Shown: positions 1 to 7,569, numbered from the stretch's first letter. The stretch: DNA of 14,752 bases from an uncultured Rubellimicrobium sp. (GCA_902805995.1 CADCUU010000230.1:1-14752), one strand, 5' to 3'. Numbers and translations are program-made. The notes: generated by a model not told the origin, from the letters alone.

Positions 1-1161
1 CTCATCCTGCTCGATGAGATCGACAAGATGGGACAGGACTTCCGTGGCGACCCGGCCTCCGCGATGCTGGAGGTGCTCGATCCGGAACAGAACTCGACCT
101 TCGTCGACCACTACCTCGAGGTGGAGTACGACCTCAGCAACGTGATGTTCATCACGACGGCCAACTCGTACAACATGCCGGGGCCGCTCCTTGACCGGAT
201 GGAGATCATCTCCCTCGCCGGCTACACTGAGGACGAGAAGCGCGAGATCGCCAAGCAGCACCTCGTGCCCAAGGTCATGAAGAACCACGGCCTCAAGCCC
301 GGTGAGTTCGAGCTGTCCGACGAGGCCCTGAACGAGATGGTCCGCACCTACACCCGCGAGGCGGGCGTGCGGAACCTGGAGCGCGAGATCGCCAAGGTCG
401 CGCGGAAGGCCACGACGAAGCTCGTCAAGAAGGAAGTCCAGAAGGTGGTCGTCACCGACGAGAACCTCGACGACTTCCTGGGCGTGAAGAAGTTCCGCTA
501 CGGCCTCGCCGAGAAGGAGGACCAGATCGGCGTCGTGACGGGCCTGGCCTGGACCTCCGTGGGCGGGGATCTCCTGTCCATCGAGGCGCTGCGTCTGCCC
601 GGCAAGGGGCGGATGAAGACCACCGGCAAGCTCGGCGACGTGATGAAGGAGTCGATCGAGGCGGCGGCCTCCTATGTGCGGTCCATCGGTCCGCAGATCG
701 GGGTGAAGCCTCCGAAGTTCGACAAGACCGACATCCACGTCCACGTTCCCGATGGCGCCACGCCCAAGGACGGCCCCTCGGCCGGCCTCGCGATGGTGAC
801 GTCCATCGTGTCGGTGCTGACGCAGATCCCCGTCCGCAAGGACATCGCCATGACCGGCGAGGTCAGCCTGCGGGGCAATGCGATGGCCATCGGCGGTCTC
901 AAGGAGAAGCTCCTCGCGGCGCTTCGGGGCGGCATCAAGACGTTGCTGATCCCGGTCGAGAACGAGCGTGACCTGCCGGAGATCCCGGACAACGTGAAGC
1001 AGGGGCTGCAGATCATCCCCGTGTCGCACGTCTCCGAGGTGCTCAAGCACGCGCTCGTGCGCCAGCCGGAGCCCGTGGAGTGGAACGAGGAGGCCGAGGA
1101 GGCCGCCGCGGCCGCCCGGGCCGAGGCTGCCAAGGAAGCCCCCGGCGCCGTCGCGCACTGA
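1..1161 (+). CDS. lon: ATP-dependent Lon protease, C-terminal half (5' end outside window)
   Basis: Lon is a cytoplasmic AAA+ serine protease that unfolds and degrades damaged and regulatory proteins. The reading frame is open from base 1, which lies inside the Walker B motif (LLDEIDKM, Asp/Glu at visible residues 5-6), so the N-domain and Walker A are upstream of the window. Next come the rest of the AAA+ module ([11 protein letters not shown], then the [10 protein letters not shown] sensor-2 region) and the S16 protease domain. The catalytic dyad is intact: Ser at residue 260 (PKDGPSAG, codon 778-780) and Lys at residue 303 ([10 protein letters not shown], codon 907-909), with the same 43-residue spacing as E. 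coli Ser679/Lys722. About 386 of the usual ~800 residues are visible. The C-terminus ends in an Ala/Glu-rich tail. An intrinsic terminator follows 25 nt downstream. The identification is secure. Confidence 0.98.
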   Translation, partial: LILLDEIDKMGQDFRGDPASAMLEVLDPEQNSTFVDHYLEVEYDLSNVMFITTANSYNMPGPLLDRMEIISLAGYTEDEKREIAKQHLVPKVMKNHGLKPGEFELSDEALNEMVRTYTREAGVRNLEREIAKVARKATTKLVKKEVQKVVVTDENLDDFLGVKKFRYGLAEKEDQIGVVTGLAWTSVGGDLLSIEALRLPGKGRMKTTGKLGDVMKESIEAAASYVRSIGPQIGVKPPKFDKTDIHVHVPDGATPKDGPSAGLAMVTSIVSVLTQIPVRKDIAMTGEVSLRGNAMAIGGLKEKLLAALRGGIKTLLIPVENERDLPEIPDNVKQGLQIIPVSHVSEVLKHALVRQPEPVEWNEEAEEAAAAARAEAAKEAPGAVAH

Positions 1162-1185
1162 GGCGATCCAGCATAGACCCGAGGG

Positions 1186-1218
1186 AGGGGCGCGCTAGGG
1201 TTCTGGCGCGCCCCTTTT
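1186..1218 (+). terminator. Rho-independent terminator of lon
   Basis: A perfect 9-bp GC-rich stem (GGGGCGCGC at 1187-1195 with GCGCGCCCC at 1206-1214; an A-T pair at 1186/1215 can extend it) encloses a 10-nt loop and runs into TTTT at 1215-1218. It begins 25 nt after the lon stop codon. The T-run is short, so some read-through into the next gene is possible. Confidence 0.85.
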
Positions 1219-1240
1219 CCGTTCGGGAGTTCGTTGCCGC

Positions 1241-2317
1241 ATGCGCTGGATCGCCGGGATCGCCTTCACCCTCATCCTCCTCCTCGCCATGGGGTCCTTC
1301 CTGCCCATGATCGAGAGCGAGTCCGCCTTTCTGCGATGGTGGGACTTTCCGCGCGTCCAGATCGGGTTCCTGCTGATCGTCCTGCTGGCGGTCCACCTGA
1401 TCGCCTCGACGGGGGAGGTGACGCGGATCGTGTCGAGCGTGCTGGTGCTGGCGGCGCTGGGCTATCACGGGTCCAGGCTGCTGCCCTTCACCGCGGCCGC
1501 GCCGCTGATGGCGCTGTCGGCCGAGACCTGCCCGGAGGGTGCGGGTCTCCGCATCCTCAGCTTCAACGCGCAGCGCAGCAACGAGGCCGGGGAGGCGTTC
1601 CTCGACCTCGTGGCGCGCGTGGAGCCGGACCTGCTGCTCGTGATGGAGACGGACGAATACTGGGACGGGGTGCTGGCCGGGCTCTCGACGACCTATCCCA
1701 ATGGCGCCTCGCACATCCCTGAGGAGGCCGAGTTCTACGGGATGCACCTCCTGTCGCGGCTCCCCCTTGTGGCGCCCAAGGTGGTGATGGGACCCGAGGC
1801 CGGAACGCCCTCCATCGTGACGGGCGTGATCCTGCCCTCCGGGGATCGCGTGAGGTTCCAGGGCCTGCACCCGCGCCCGCCCATCCCGTTCCAGCAGGGG
1901 ACGACCCTGCGCGACACCACGCTCTATCGTGCGGCGCTGGATGCGGCGGCCTCCGCGCAGCCTGCGATCCTCGCGGGCGACTTCAATGCCGTGCCCTGGT
2001 CGGGGGTGATGGCGTCGGTGATGCGGCTGGGTGGGCTGCTGGAGCCGCGAATCGGGCGGGGGCTCGTGCCGACCTTTGGGGCCGAAAGCTGGTGGCGGAG
2101 CTGGCCGCTCGACTATTTGGTGTATCAGGACGCCTTCGCGCTCCGGCAGTTCGGGCGTCTGCCTCCGGTCGGATCGGACCATCGCCCGGTGCTGGCGGAC
2201 CTGTGCCTCCAGCCCGACATGGCCGAGCGGCAGGAGATCCCCGCCGCCACGCGAGAGGACCTGCGCGAGGCGGAACGGGCCATTGCCGCTGCGGAACGGC
2301 TCCGGCGCGAAAATTGA
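1241..2317 (+). CDS. Membrane-anchored endonuclease/exonuclease/phosphatase (EEP) family protein
   Basis: A 358-residue protein of the EEP (DNase I-like) metal-dependent phosphoesterase superfamily. The first ~80 residues hold about three hydrophobic segments (roughly 4-22, 40-55 and 62-80), giving the layout of YafD-like membrane-anchored EEP proteins. The catalytic domain (about 103-322) shows the family signatures in order: SFNAQ (Asn109), LLVMETDEYW (metal-binding Glu136), LAGDFNAVPWS (Asp247/Asn249), PLDYLVY (Asp291) and GSDHRPVLADL (Asp313/His314). All catalytic residues are present, so it is probably an active hydrolase. Its substrate (nucleic acid, phospholipid or other phosphodiester) cannot be read from sequence. 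The tail after 325 is charged and probably helical. The ATG is preceded by a modest CGGGAG about 11 nt upstream and lies only 22 nt after the lon terminator. Confidence 0.88.
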   Translation: MRWIAGIAFTLILLLAMGSFLPMIESESAFLRWWDFPRVQIGFLLIVLLAVHLIASTGEVTRIVSSVLVLAALGYHGSRLLPFTAAAPLMALSAETCPEGAGLRILSFNAQRSNEAGEAFLDLVARVEPDLLLVMETDEYWDGVLAGLSTTYPNGASHIPEEAEFYGMHLLSRLPLVAPKVVMGPEAGTPSIVTGVILPSGDRVRFQGLHPRPPIPFQQGTTLRDTTLYRAALDAAASAQPAILAGDFNAVPWSGVMASVMRLGGLLEPRIGRGLVPTFGAESWWRSWPLDYLVYQDAFALRQFGRLPPVGSDHRPVLADLCLQPDMAERQEIPAATREDLREAERAIAAAERLRREN

Positions 2318-2330
2318 CGGCAACGGGGTG

Positions 2331-2359
2331 CTTGCGTTGTCCCGCAGGCCCCGCTAAAC
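2331..2359 (+). promoter_or_regulatory. Putative promoter for tRNA-Val(CAC)
   Basis: CTTGCG (2331-2336), a 17-nt spacer and CTAAAC (2354-2359) resemble the alphaproteobacterial sigma-70 pattern CTTGAC-N17-CTATAT. The predicted start near 2366 is about five bases before the mature tRNA. It was recognised by eye only. Confidence 0.45.
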
Positions 2360-2370
2360 GGCGCGGCATC

Positions 2371-2445
2371 GGGCGATTAACTCAGTGGTAGAGTGCTTCC
2401 TTCACACGGAAGAAGTCGGGGGTTCGAATCCCTCATCGCCCACCA
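2371..2445 (+). tRNA. tRNA-Val, anticodon CAC
   Basis: A full cloverleaf can be drawn: 7-bp acceptor stem GGGCGAT/ATCGCCC, D-stem ACTC/GAGT, anticodon stem CTTCC/GGAAG with loop TTCACAC (anticodon CAC, reading GUG), 5-nt variable loop, and T-arm with TTCGAAT. Discriminator A2442 is followed by an encoded CCA (2443-2445). The phosphatase ATG lies only 22 nt past the CCA. Confidence 0.96.
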
Positions 2446-2467
2446 TCCTCCGTCCAGGGATATCTTG

Positions 2468-3055
2468 ATGCCGGGCCTGCCCGAGCTTTTGCTCCTGCGC
2501 CATGGCGAGACCGAATGGAACCGCGCCGGTCGGTTTCAGGGCGCGAGCGACTCCCCCCTCACCGATCAAGGACGCGCGCAGGCCGGGGCGCTGACGGACG
2601 TGCTGCGGGACCTGGGCGTCGCGCCGGACCGGCACCTCGCGCTGACCAGCCCGCAGGGCCGCGCCCGTGACACGGCGCGGATCGCGCTGGGCCCGCTGGG
2701 TCTGGAAGCGGCGGAAGACCCGCGGCTCGTGGAGATCGGCATGGGCGACTGGACCGGCCTGTCGCGCCGCGAGATCGACCCGCGATGGCCGGGGCCCAAG
2801 GAGGAGCCGATCCTCGCCTTCTACGCCCGCTGCCCTGGCGGGGAGAGCCTTGCGACAGTGGCCGTACGCGTGGGCGCCACCCTCGCCGGGCTGGCCGCGC
2901 CGACCGTGATCGTGGCCCACGGGATCACGCTGCGGGTGCTCTGCGCGCTGGCGCTCGGGCGTGATCTGGGGGAGGCGGAGCACCTCGCCGTGCCCCAGGG
3001 CAGCGTGGCGCGTATCGCCGGGGGGCAGATCGCACTGTTCACCTCAGGGCGCTGA
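2468..3055 (+). CDS. Histidine phosphatase family protein (phosphoglycerate mutase-like)
   Basis: A 195-residue cytoplasmic member of the histidine phosphatase (branch 1, PGM/GpmB/CobC-like) superfamily, which transfers phosphate to a catalytic histidine. The signatures are intact: LLLRHGETEWNR (phospho-acceptor His12), TSPQGRARDTA (phosphate-binding Arg65), VEIGMGDW (acid Glu89) and IVAHGITLRVL (second His151). The length suits a small phosphatase better than a full glycolytic dPGM of ~230-250 residues. Specificity cannot be told from sequence. The start was placed at ATG 2468 because the earlier in-frame ATG at 2393 lies inside the tRNA and the protein family begins just before the RHG motif. 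An AGGGA sequence about 8 nt upstream serves as ribosome site. It sits between two valine tRNAs. Confidence 0.9.
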   Translation: MPGLPELLLLRHGETEWNRAGRFQGASDSPLTDQGRAQAGALTDVLRDLGVAPDRHLALTSPQGRARDTARIALGPLGLEAAEDPRLVEIGMGDWTGLSRREIDPRWPGPKEEPILAFYARCPGGESLATVAVRVGATLAGLAAPTVIVAHGITLRVLCALALGRDLGEAEHLAVPQGSVARIAGGQIALFTSGR

Positions 3056-3058
3056 CAT

Positions 3059-3086
3059 CTTGCCTCGACCCGCCTGTGGGATTACT
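3059..3086 (+). promoter_or_regulatory. Putative promoter for tRNA-Val(TAC)
   Basis: CTTGCC (3059-3064) followed after 16 nt by ATTACT (3081-3086) is a weak match to the CTTGAC/CTATAT pattern. It is placed so that transcription would start a few bases before the tRNA at 3098. The CTTGC core matches the element before the other valine tRNA. Confidence 0.35.
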
Positions 3087-3097
3087 GGGACGGGCAC

Positions 3098-3173
3098 GGG
3101 TGGTTAGCTCAGTTGGTAGAGCGTCTCGTTTACACCGAGGATGTCGGGGGTTCGAGCCCCTCACCACCCACCA
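3098..3173 (+). tRNA. tRNA-Val, anticodon TAC
   Basis: Cloverleaf with acceptor stem GGGTGGT/ACCACCC, D-arm with AGCTCAGTTGGTAGAGC, anticodon stem TCTCG/CGAGG (one T-G wobble) and loop TTTACAC giving anticodon TAC (reads GUA and other GUN codons). The T-loop is TTCGAGC. Discriminator A3170 is followed by an encoded CCA at 3171-3173. It ends 27 nt before the convergent receiver gene, with no clear terminator between them. Confidence 0.96.
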
Positions 3174-3200
3174 TCGTCTCCTTGGCCCGACCCGCCCCGG

Positions 3201-3560
3201 CTACACGCCCACGCTGGCCAGCGTGGACAGGAGCTGGCCGGACCGGAATGGCTTGGTCAGGAAGGCGCGGGCGCCAAGCTGCTGCGCCTCGTGCTGCACG
3301 TCGCCCGCGCCCGACACCAGCACCACGGGGATGACGCTCAGGGCCTGATCCTGCATCTGCTCGCGCCGGAACTCCCAGCCGTTCATCCCCGGCATCATAA
3401 GGTCGAGCAGGATCACATCCGGCGCCGGGCCATCGCGGAGCAGGCGGAGCGCCTCGCGGCCGTCGCTGGCGGAAAGGACCTCGTGCCCTTCTTCCTCCAG
3501 CACCTCCTCAAGGTACAGGCGCATGAAGACCTCGTCATCGACCACGAGAATGCGAGCCAT
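3201..3560 (-). CDS. Stand-alone response regulator receiver protein
   Basis: A 119-residue single REC domain (CheY/Spo0F/DivK type) with no output domain. The acidic pocket (Asp8, Asp9), phospho-acceptor Asp53 (ILLDLMMPGMNG), switch Ser83 (VLVSGAGD) and Lys103 (FLTKPF) are all present, so it should be phosphorylatable. Its ATG shares one base with the stop of the upstream hybrid kinase gene (TAATG), indicating translational coupling. The likely role is a shuttle or end-point of a phosphorelay fed by that kinase, acting through protein-protein contacts rather than DNA binding. The gene ends convergently against tRNA-Val(TAC). Confidence 0.93.
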   Translation of the reverse strand: MARILVVDDEVFMRLYLEEVLEEEGHEVLSASDGREALRLLRDGPAPDVILLDLMMPGMNGWEFRREQMQDQALSVIPVVLVSGAGDVQHEAQQLGARAFLTKPFRSGQLLSTLASVGV

Positions 3561-6145
3561 TATGCCGCCACGGTCCGGGCCGGGGCCGGGAAGGTCACGG
3601 TAAAGACGCTTCCCGCGCCGGGCGAGGACTGAAGGCCCAGCGACCCGTTCAGCACCGCCACGGCCTGCCGCACCACGGCAAGGCCCAGGCCCAGGCCTGT
3701 CTCATGCTTGTGCTTCACGTCCTCTCCTCCATGGAAGGGGTCGAAGATGCGGGCCTGATCCTCGGGCGGGATGCCGCGGCCGGTGTCGGAGACGGTGATG
3801 CGAACTTCGCGCGCGTCCTGCTCCAGCCGCAGGCGGACCTCGCCCGCATCGGTGAACTTGATCGCGTTCTCTAGAAGGCGGCTCAGGACCAGCCGCAGAA
3901 GGCGCGGGTCGCTCGGCATATGGGGCCCGTCACAGGTTTCCAGCACCATGCGAACGTCCTTTGCCGTGGCGCGGGGCTGAAGGTCGCTCACCACCTCCTG
4001 CGCCAGCCCCGCAAGATCAATATCCTCGGCCTCCACCCCGAAATCGGGGCGCCCGATGCGGCTGTGCTGGAGCACGGCATCCACGACCTCGGCCAGCCGG
4101 TCGGCGGAGGCCTCCGCCCGGTCGAGCAGCGCGGCCTGCCGGGGCGGCCAGCCGTCCACGCCCGCGCGGCGCAACAGGTCGAGATGCGCGACGACGCTGG
4201 CCAGCGGGCTGCGCAACTCGTGGCTGGCAAGCCGCAGGAAGTCGCTCTTGGCATCCGAGGCAGCCTCGGCCCGGGCCAGGGCGGCCTGCGTGGCCTGACC
4301 CGCCTCCCGCAGTTGCCGGTTGCGTTCGGCCACGTCGCGGGCAAGGCCTTCGATGTCCTGCCGCCGGCTGTCGGCCTCCATCCGCAGGACATCGCGGGCG
4401 CGCTTGACGGTGGACAGGTTCTCCGCCCGCGCCAGCAGTTCCTCGGCCGAGAAGGGCTTCACGAGGTAGTCCTGCACGACGCCGCGCAGGAGACGCAGCC
4501 GCAGCGCGTCGTCGGCCTTGGCCGACAGGATGAGGACCGGGACGTCGCGCAGGCCCGGCTCCTCCCGCAGCGTAGCGGCCATCTCATCGCCGCTCATCCG
4601 GGGCATCATGATGTCGCTGACAATAACGTCGGGGGACAGGGCGCGGGCCTTCCCCAGCCCGTCCAGCCCATCCTCGGCGGTGACCACCCGGAACCGCCCG
4701 GACAGGCTGTCGCGGATGAAGCGCCGGAGTTCGGGATTGTCCTCCACCACCAGCGCCAGGGGTCCGTCGGCGGGGCCAACGGGGGCGTCGTCCTCGGGCT
4801 TTGGCTCGGTGCGGCGCAACTCTTCCAGCAGCCCGTCGAGGTTCGAGCCCCCGGCCAGGGCTTGCGTCCGAACCTCGTCCGCCGGGCGCGGCTGGCGCAC
4901 ATGGGCCCCCTCGGGCGCGCGAAGCGGGATTACGGCCTGGAACAGCGCGCCGCCCCCGGCCGCGTCGGTCACGCCCAGCGTTCCGCCATGCAGATCCACG
5001 AAGTCCCGCGCGATGGCGAGGCCCAGCCCCGTGCCGCCATGATCCCGCGTCGCGCCACCCTCGGCCTGGCGGAAACGCTCGAAGATCACGGCCCTCTGCG
5101 CCTCGGGCACGCCGGGGCCGCTGTCCTGCACGGCGATGACGGCCCGGCCGTTCCCGGCCTCGCGCAGGGACACAAGAATGCGCCCGCCCGGCGGGGTGAA
5201 CTTGAAGGCGTTGGAGAGGAGGTTGAGAAGCACGCGTTCCAGCTTGGCGGCATCCAGTTCGACAGGAAGGGCAGGGGGCGCCTCCACCACATAGGACAGC
5301 CCCCGCTGTGGAGCGAGCGCGTCGAAATGCGCCGCGACCTGCCGCACCAGCGCGGCCAAGTCCGACGCCACGTAGTCGAGCGTCATCCGTCCCGCATCCA
5401 GCTTGGACACATCAAGGAGGTCGTTCACCTGCTTGAGCAGCACCGCCGCGTTGCCGCGCACCACCTCCAGATCGCGCCGCTGCTGGGGGGATAGGTTGCC
5501 ACCTTCCGCCAGCATCCGCTCCACGGGGCCCAGCACGAGGGCCAGAGGGGTGCGCAGCTCGTGGCTGACATTGGCGAAGAACTGCGTCTTGAGCTCGTCG
5601 AGTTCCCGCAGCCGCGCGAGGAGCCGTTCCAACTCCTGGTTCTTGCGCGCGATCTCGGCCTCGGCGCGCTTCTTTTCCGTGATGTCGCGCCCTTCAGCCA
5701 GAAGCATCACCACGCGGCCCGACCGGTCGCGGATAGGGACCAGCGAATAGTCGATGACGATCGTGTCCTCGCCCGCGCCCTGGCCGTAGATCTCCACGTC
5801 GTAGCGCACGAACTCCCCGGCGCCCGCGCGGCGGATGCTGTCCTTCACGCCGTCCTGCGTCTCCCGCGAGACCTGCCACCAGCGCGCCTCCCAGAACGGC
5901 AGGCCGAGCGTGCGGTCAAGCTCGATCCCCGCGCCCTCAAGCGCGTTGCGGTTCACGTCGATCAGCGTGCCCTGCGCGTCCAGAAGGCCCACGAACTGGA
6001 ACATCTCGTCCAGCAGGATGCGGGCGAGCTTTTCCCGATGGGTCTGGGGCGGGTCCGCGCGCGACAGCTCCACTGCCCGAACCGCCACGGGATCGCTGGT
6101 CGCAAAGAGCTGGGGGTTGAGCGGCGCGCGGGCCTCTATGTCCAT
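3560..6145 (-). CDS. Soluble hybrid histidine kinase with two kinase modules (PAS-HisKA-HATPase-REC-HisKA-HATPase)
   Basis: An 861-residue cytoplasmic sensor kinase without transmembrane segments. The order is: PAS_4-like sensor (~40-157, ending in EGRDITEKK); short coiled coil (158-186); HisKA with FFANVSHELRTPL (His195); HATPase_c with N-box Asn312, DSGPGVP, IFERF and GGTGLGLAI (about 290-408); receiver (~463-575) with acidic Glu468/Asp469, phospho-acceptor Asp511 (VSDIMMPRMSG) and Lys563; a second coiled coil (~576-632); a second HisKA with LASHELRSPL (His642); and a second HATPase_c with N-box Asn760, DTGRGIP, IFDPF and GLGLGLAVV (about 740-855). Both kinase cores look complete. There is no Hpt or DNA-binding domain. 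The next gene, a lone receiver, overlaps by one base and is the natural phosphate acceptor. The start ATG has GGAG about 6 nt upstream on the minus strand. The signal sensed is unknown. Confidence 0.93.
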   Translation of the reverse strand: MDIEARAPLNPQLFATSDPVAVRAVELSRADPPQTHREKLARILLDEMFQFVGLLDAQGTLIDVNRNALEGAGIELDRTLGLPFWEARWWQVSRETQDGVKDSIRRAGAGEFVRYDVEIYGQGAGEDTIVIDYSLVPIRDRSGRVVMLLAEGRDITEKKRAEAEIARKNQELERLLARLRELDELKTQFFANVSHELRTPLALVLGPVERMLAEGGNLSPQQRRDLEVVRGNAAVLLKQVNDLLDVSKLDAGRMTLDYVASDLAALVRQVAAHFDALAPQRGLSYVVEAPPALPVELDAAKLERVLLNLLSNAFKFTPPGGRILVSLREAGNGRAVIAVQDSGPGVPEAQRAVIFERFRQAEGGATRDHGGTGLGLAIARDFVDLHGGTLGVTDAAGGGALFQAVIPLRAPEGAHVRQPRPADEVRTQALAGGSNLDGLLEELRRTEPKPEDDAPVGPADGPLALVVEDNPELRRFIRDSLSGRFRVVTAEDGLDGLGKARALSPDVIVSDIMMPRMSGDEMAATLREEPGLRDVPVLILSAKADDALRLRLLRGVVQDYLVKPFSAEELLARAENLSTVKRARDVLRMEADSRRQDIEGLARDVAERNRQLREAGQATQAALARAEAASDAKSDFLRLASHELRSPLASVVAHLDLLRRAGVDGWPPRQAALLDRAEASADRLAEVVDAVLQHSRIGRPDFGVEAEDIDLAGLAQEVVSDLQPRATAKDVRMVLETCDGPHMPSDPRLLRLVLSRLLENAIKFTDAGEVRLRLEQDAREVRITVSDTGRGIPPEDQARIFDPFHGGEDVKHKHETGLGLGLAVVRQAVAVLNGSLGLQSSPGAGSVFTVTFPAPARTVAA

Positions 6146-6409
6146 GGATCACTCCGCGACGGGGCCCCCAGCGGGTCGGAACCTGCGGGACCATGATAGG
6201 GGCTCCGGCGCCACCGGAACCGTCGCCTCCGGCTTTAGTGAGTCGGGCCCGCGATGGGAAGGTAAGTGCTTTCCGATAACGTCAATCCATTCGTTGTCCG
6301 TGTCGCTTCTGAGCCGCAAGGAACGAAGTGGAAGCCGGCGGATTTTCTGCCCTTCGGCCTGACCGGTTCCGTAATGATGTTCAGCATCAGCAGCGTGCCT
6401 CCAAAATCG

Positions 6410-6439
6410 TTGACAGGTCCCGATTGGTCAGACCACTAT
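6410..6439 (+). promoter_or_regulatory. Putative sigma-70 promoter of the sugar-uptake/catabolism operon
   Basis: A perfect TTGACA -35 box (6410-6415) is followed after 18 nt by CACTAT (6434-6439), a partial -10 match. Transcription would start near 6446, leaving a leader of about 50 nt before the binding-protein ATG. The FadR-type palindrome fills the spacer and touches the -10, as expected for a repressor-controlled promoter. Confidence 0.5.
6425..6435. promoter_or_regulatory. Predicted FadR-family (GntR) operator
   Basis: TGGTC-A-GACCA is a perfect 11-bp inverted repeat centred on 6430. It matches the TGGTCNGACCA core recognised by E. coli FadR and the wider TNGTNNNACNA pattern of the FadR subfamily. 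It lies between the -35 and -10 of the operon that itself encodes a FadR-subfamily regulator (11141-11866). I infer autoregulated repression relieved by a pathway intermediate. No binding data are implied. Confidence 0.65.
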
Positions 6440-6497
6440 CCCGGGTGAGCGCGGCCAGAAGAGCCGTCTCGCGCGCATCCAGGGAGGAGCCCACCCC

Positions 6498-7529
6498 ATG
6501 AAACACCTGTCCGCATCGACACTCGCCATCGCTGCCGCCTTCTGCGGCACGCTCGCTCAGGCCCAGGACGCGGCCGAGGGCATCGACATGGTCCTGCTGC
6601 CCAAGTTCCTGGGCATCGCCGTCTTCGACCAGGCCCACCGCGGCGCCGAGGAGGCCCATGCCGAACTCGGCAACACCGGCACACTCGAATTCACCGGGCC
6701 CACGCCCGAGAACTCGGTGGCGGGCCAGATCGAGATCCTGACCACGGCCACATCCCAGGGCACCGACGTGGTGATGCTGTCCAACAACGCGGGCGACCAG
6801 ATCGCCCCCGCCGCGCAGGCCGCGCAGGAGGCCGGGACCAAGGTCGTGACCTGGGACAGCCCCATCCCGTCCGGGGAAGGCGAGTCCGTCTTCGTGGCGC
6901 AGGTGGACTTCGCCGAGACGGGCAAGGTGATGGCCGACATGGCGCTGTCCATCATGGGCGAGGAAGGCGGCGAGTTCGCCATCCTGTCCGCAAGCCCCGA
7001 CGCCGCCAACCAGAACGCCTGGATCGCGTCGATGGAGGAAGCGCTCGCCGCCGACCCCGCCTACGCGAACCTGACTCTCGTGGAGACGGTCTACGGCAAC
7101 GACCAGTCGGAGGAGAGCTACAACCGCGCGCTCGCCCTCGTGGACAGCCACCCGGACCTCAAGCTCATCATGGCGCCCACGACGGTCGGCATTCAGTCCG
7201 CCGCCAAGGCCATGCAGGACGAGGGCCTCTGCGAGACCGTCAAGGTCTCGGGCCTGGGCCTTCCGGCCGAGATGGTGAGCTACACGATGAACGGCTGCGC
7301 GCCCGAATTCGCGCTCTGGAGCTTCGTGGACCTGGGCTACCTGACCTACCACGTCTCCCACCACCTCGCGGCGGGCGAGATCACCGGGGCCGAGGGCGAG
7401 ACCTTCGAGGCCGGGCGCATGGGCTCCTACACCATCGAGAAGGACCCCACGCGCGAGAACGGCAACCGCATCGTGATGGGCCCCTTCACGGTCTACAACA
7501 GCGAGAACGTCGAGGCCGCTGCGCAATAA
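6498..7529 (+). CDS. rhaS: Periplasmic sugar-binding protein of a rhamnose-type ABC transporter
   Basis: A 343-residue class-I periplasmic binding protein (Peripla_BP_4, ribose/rhamnose type) that captures sugar for the ABC importer encoded next. It has a typical signal peptide: MKH, a hydrophobic core to about residue 20, and a likely cleavage after Ala22 (AQA/QD). The mature part keeps features I associate with rhizobial RhaS, such as [31 protein letters not shown] and AGRMG. A 6-deoxyhexose such as L-rhamnose is therefore the best guess, with L-fucose possible. AGGGAGGAG lies 8 nt upstream of the ATG. It is the first gene of the operon and is separated from the ATPase by 83 nt with a strong hairpin, fitting higher expression of the binding protein than of the membrane parts. 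Confidence 0.87.
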   Translation: MKHLSASTLAIAAAFCGTLAQAQDAAEGIDMVLLPKFLGIAVFDQAHRGAEEAHAELGNTGTLEFTGPTPENSVAGQIEILTTATSQGTDVVMLSNNAGDQIAPAAQAAQEAGTKVVTWDSPIPSGEGESVFVAQVDFAETGKVMADMALSIMGEEGGEFAILSASPDAANQNAWIASMEEALAADPAYANLTLVETVYGNDQSEESYNRALALVDSHPDLKLIMAPTTVGIQSAAKAMQDEGLCETVKVSGLGLPAEMVSYTMNGCAPEFALWSFVDLGYLTYHVSHHLAAGEITGAEGETFEAGRMGSYTIEKDPTRENGNRIVMGPFTVYNSENVEAAAQ

Positions 7530-7539
7530 CCCCATCTTC

Positions 7540-7569
7540 GGGACCGGCGGCCCAATCGCGGCCGGTCCC
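7540..7569 (+). other. Stem-loop between binding-protein and ATPase genes
   Basis: GGGACCGGC (7540-7548) pairs perfectly with GCCGGTCCC (7561-7569) around a 12-nt loop. There is no T-run after it, so it is not a canonical terminator. Its position just after the binding-protein stop fits an mRNA-stabilising or attenuating hairpin that raises binding-protein expression above that of the distal genes. This role is inferred. Confidence 0.7.

Larger units (their letters stand above)
6146..6497. other. Divergent intergenic region between kinase operon and sugar operon
   Basis: 352 nt without a convincing gene. The kinase-proximal part has a GC-rich imperfect hairpin (6201-6208 with 6214-6221, one mismatch) in what would be the kinase mRNA leader. 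A weak minus-strand promoter candidate is TTGACG (complement of 6280-6285) with TACCTT (complement of 6259-6264), but its 15-nt spacer is short. The sugar-operon end holds the promoter and palindrome annotated separately. The stretch 6290-6400 shows nothing I can name. Confidence 0.6.

Noticed and set aside
287..294. Not a base position: NBD2 Walker A of the ABC ATPase (residues 287-294) lacks its lysine (GLVGARRTD) and might mean an inactive protein
   Set aside because: A degenerate second Walker A is normal for CUT2 double ATPases. The first Walker A and both Walker B motifs are intact.
2393..2467. 25-residue N-terminal extension of the histidine phosphatase
   Set aside because: The extension is encoded by the tRNA-Val(CAC) gene. 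The family begins just before the RHGE motif, and ATG 2468 has its own ribosome site.
3174..3200. Terminator between tRNA-Val(TAC) and the convergent receiver gene
   Set aside because: The 27-nt gap shows no stem with a T-run on either strand.
3920..5494. 524-codon plus-strand ORF opposite the hybrid kinase gene
   Set aside because: It lies antisense to a gene with complete kinase and receiver motifs, shows no recognisable domain and has a low-complexity His/Arg/Gly composition. Long shadow ORFs are expected at this GC content.
6259..6285. Minus-strand promoter for the kinase operon (TTGACG, 15-nt spacer, TACCTT)
   Set aside because: The spacer is too short and the -10 match is poor. It is mentioned in the intergenic entry but is not strong enough to call as a feature.
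6266..6448. 60-codon ORF in the divergent intergenic region
   Set aside because: It has no recognisable domain or good ribosome site and runs through the predicted promoter and operator of the sugar operon.
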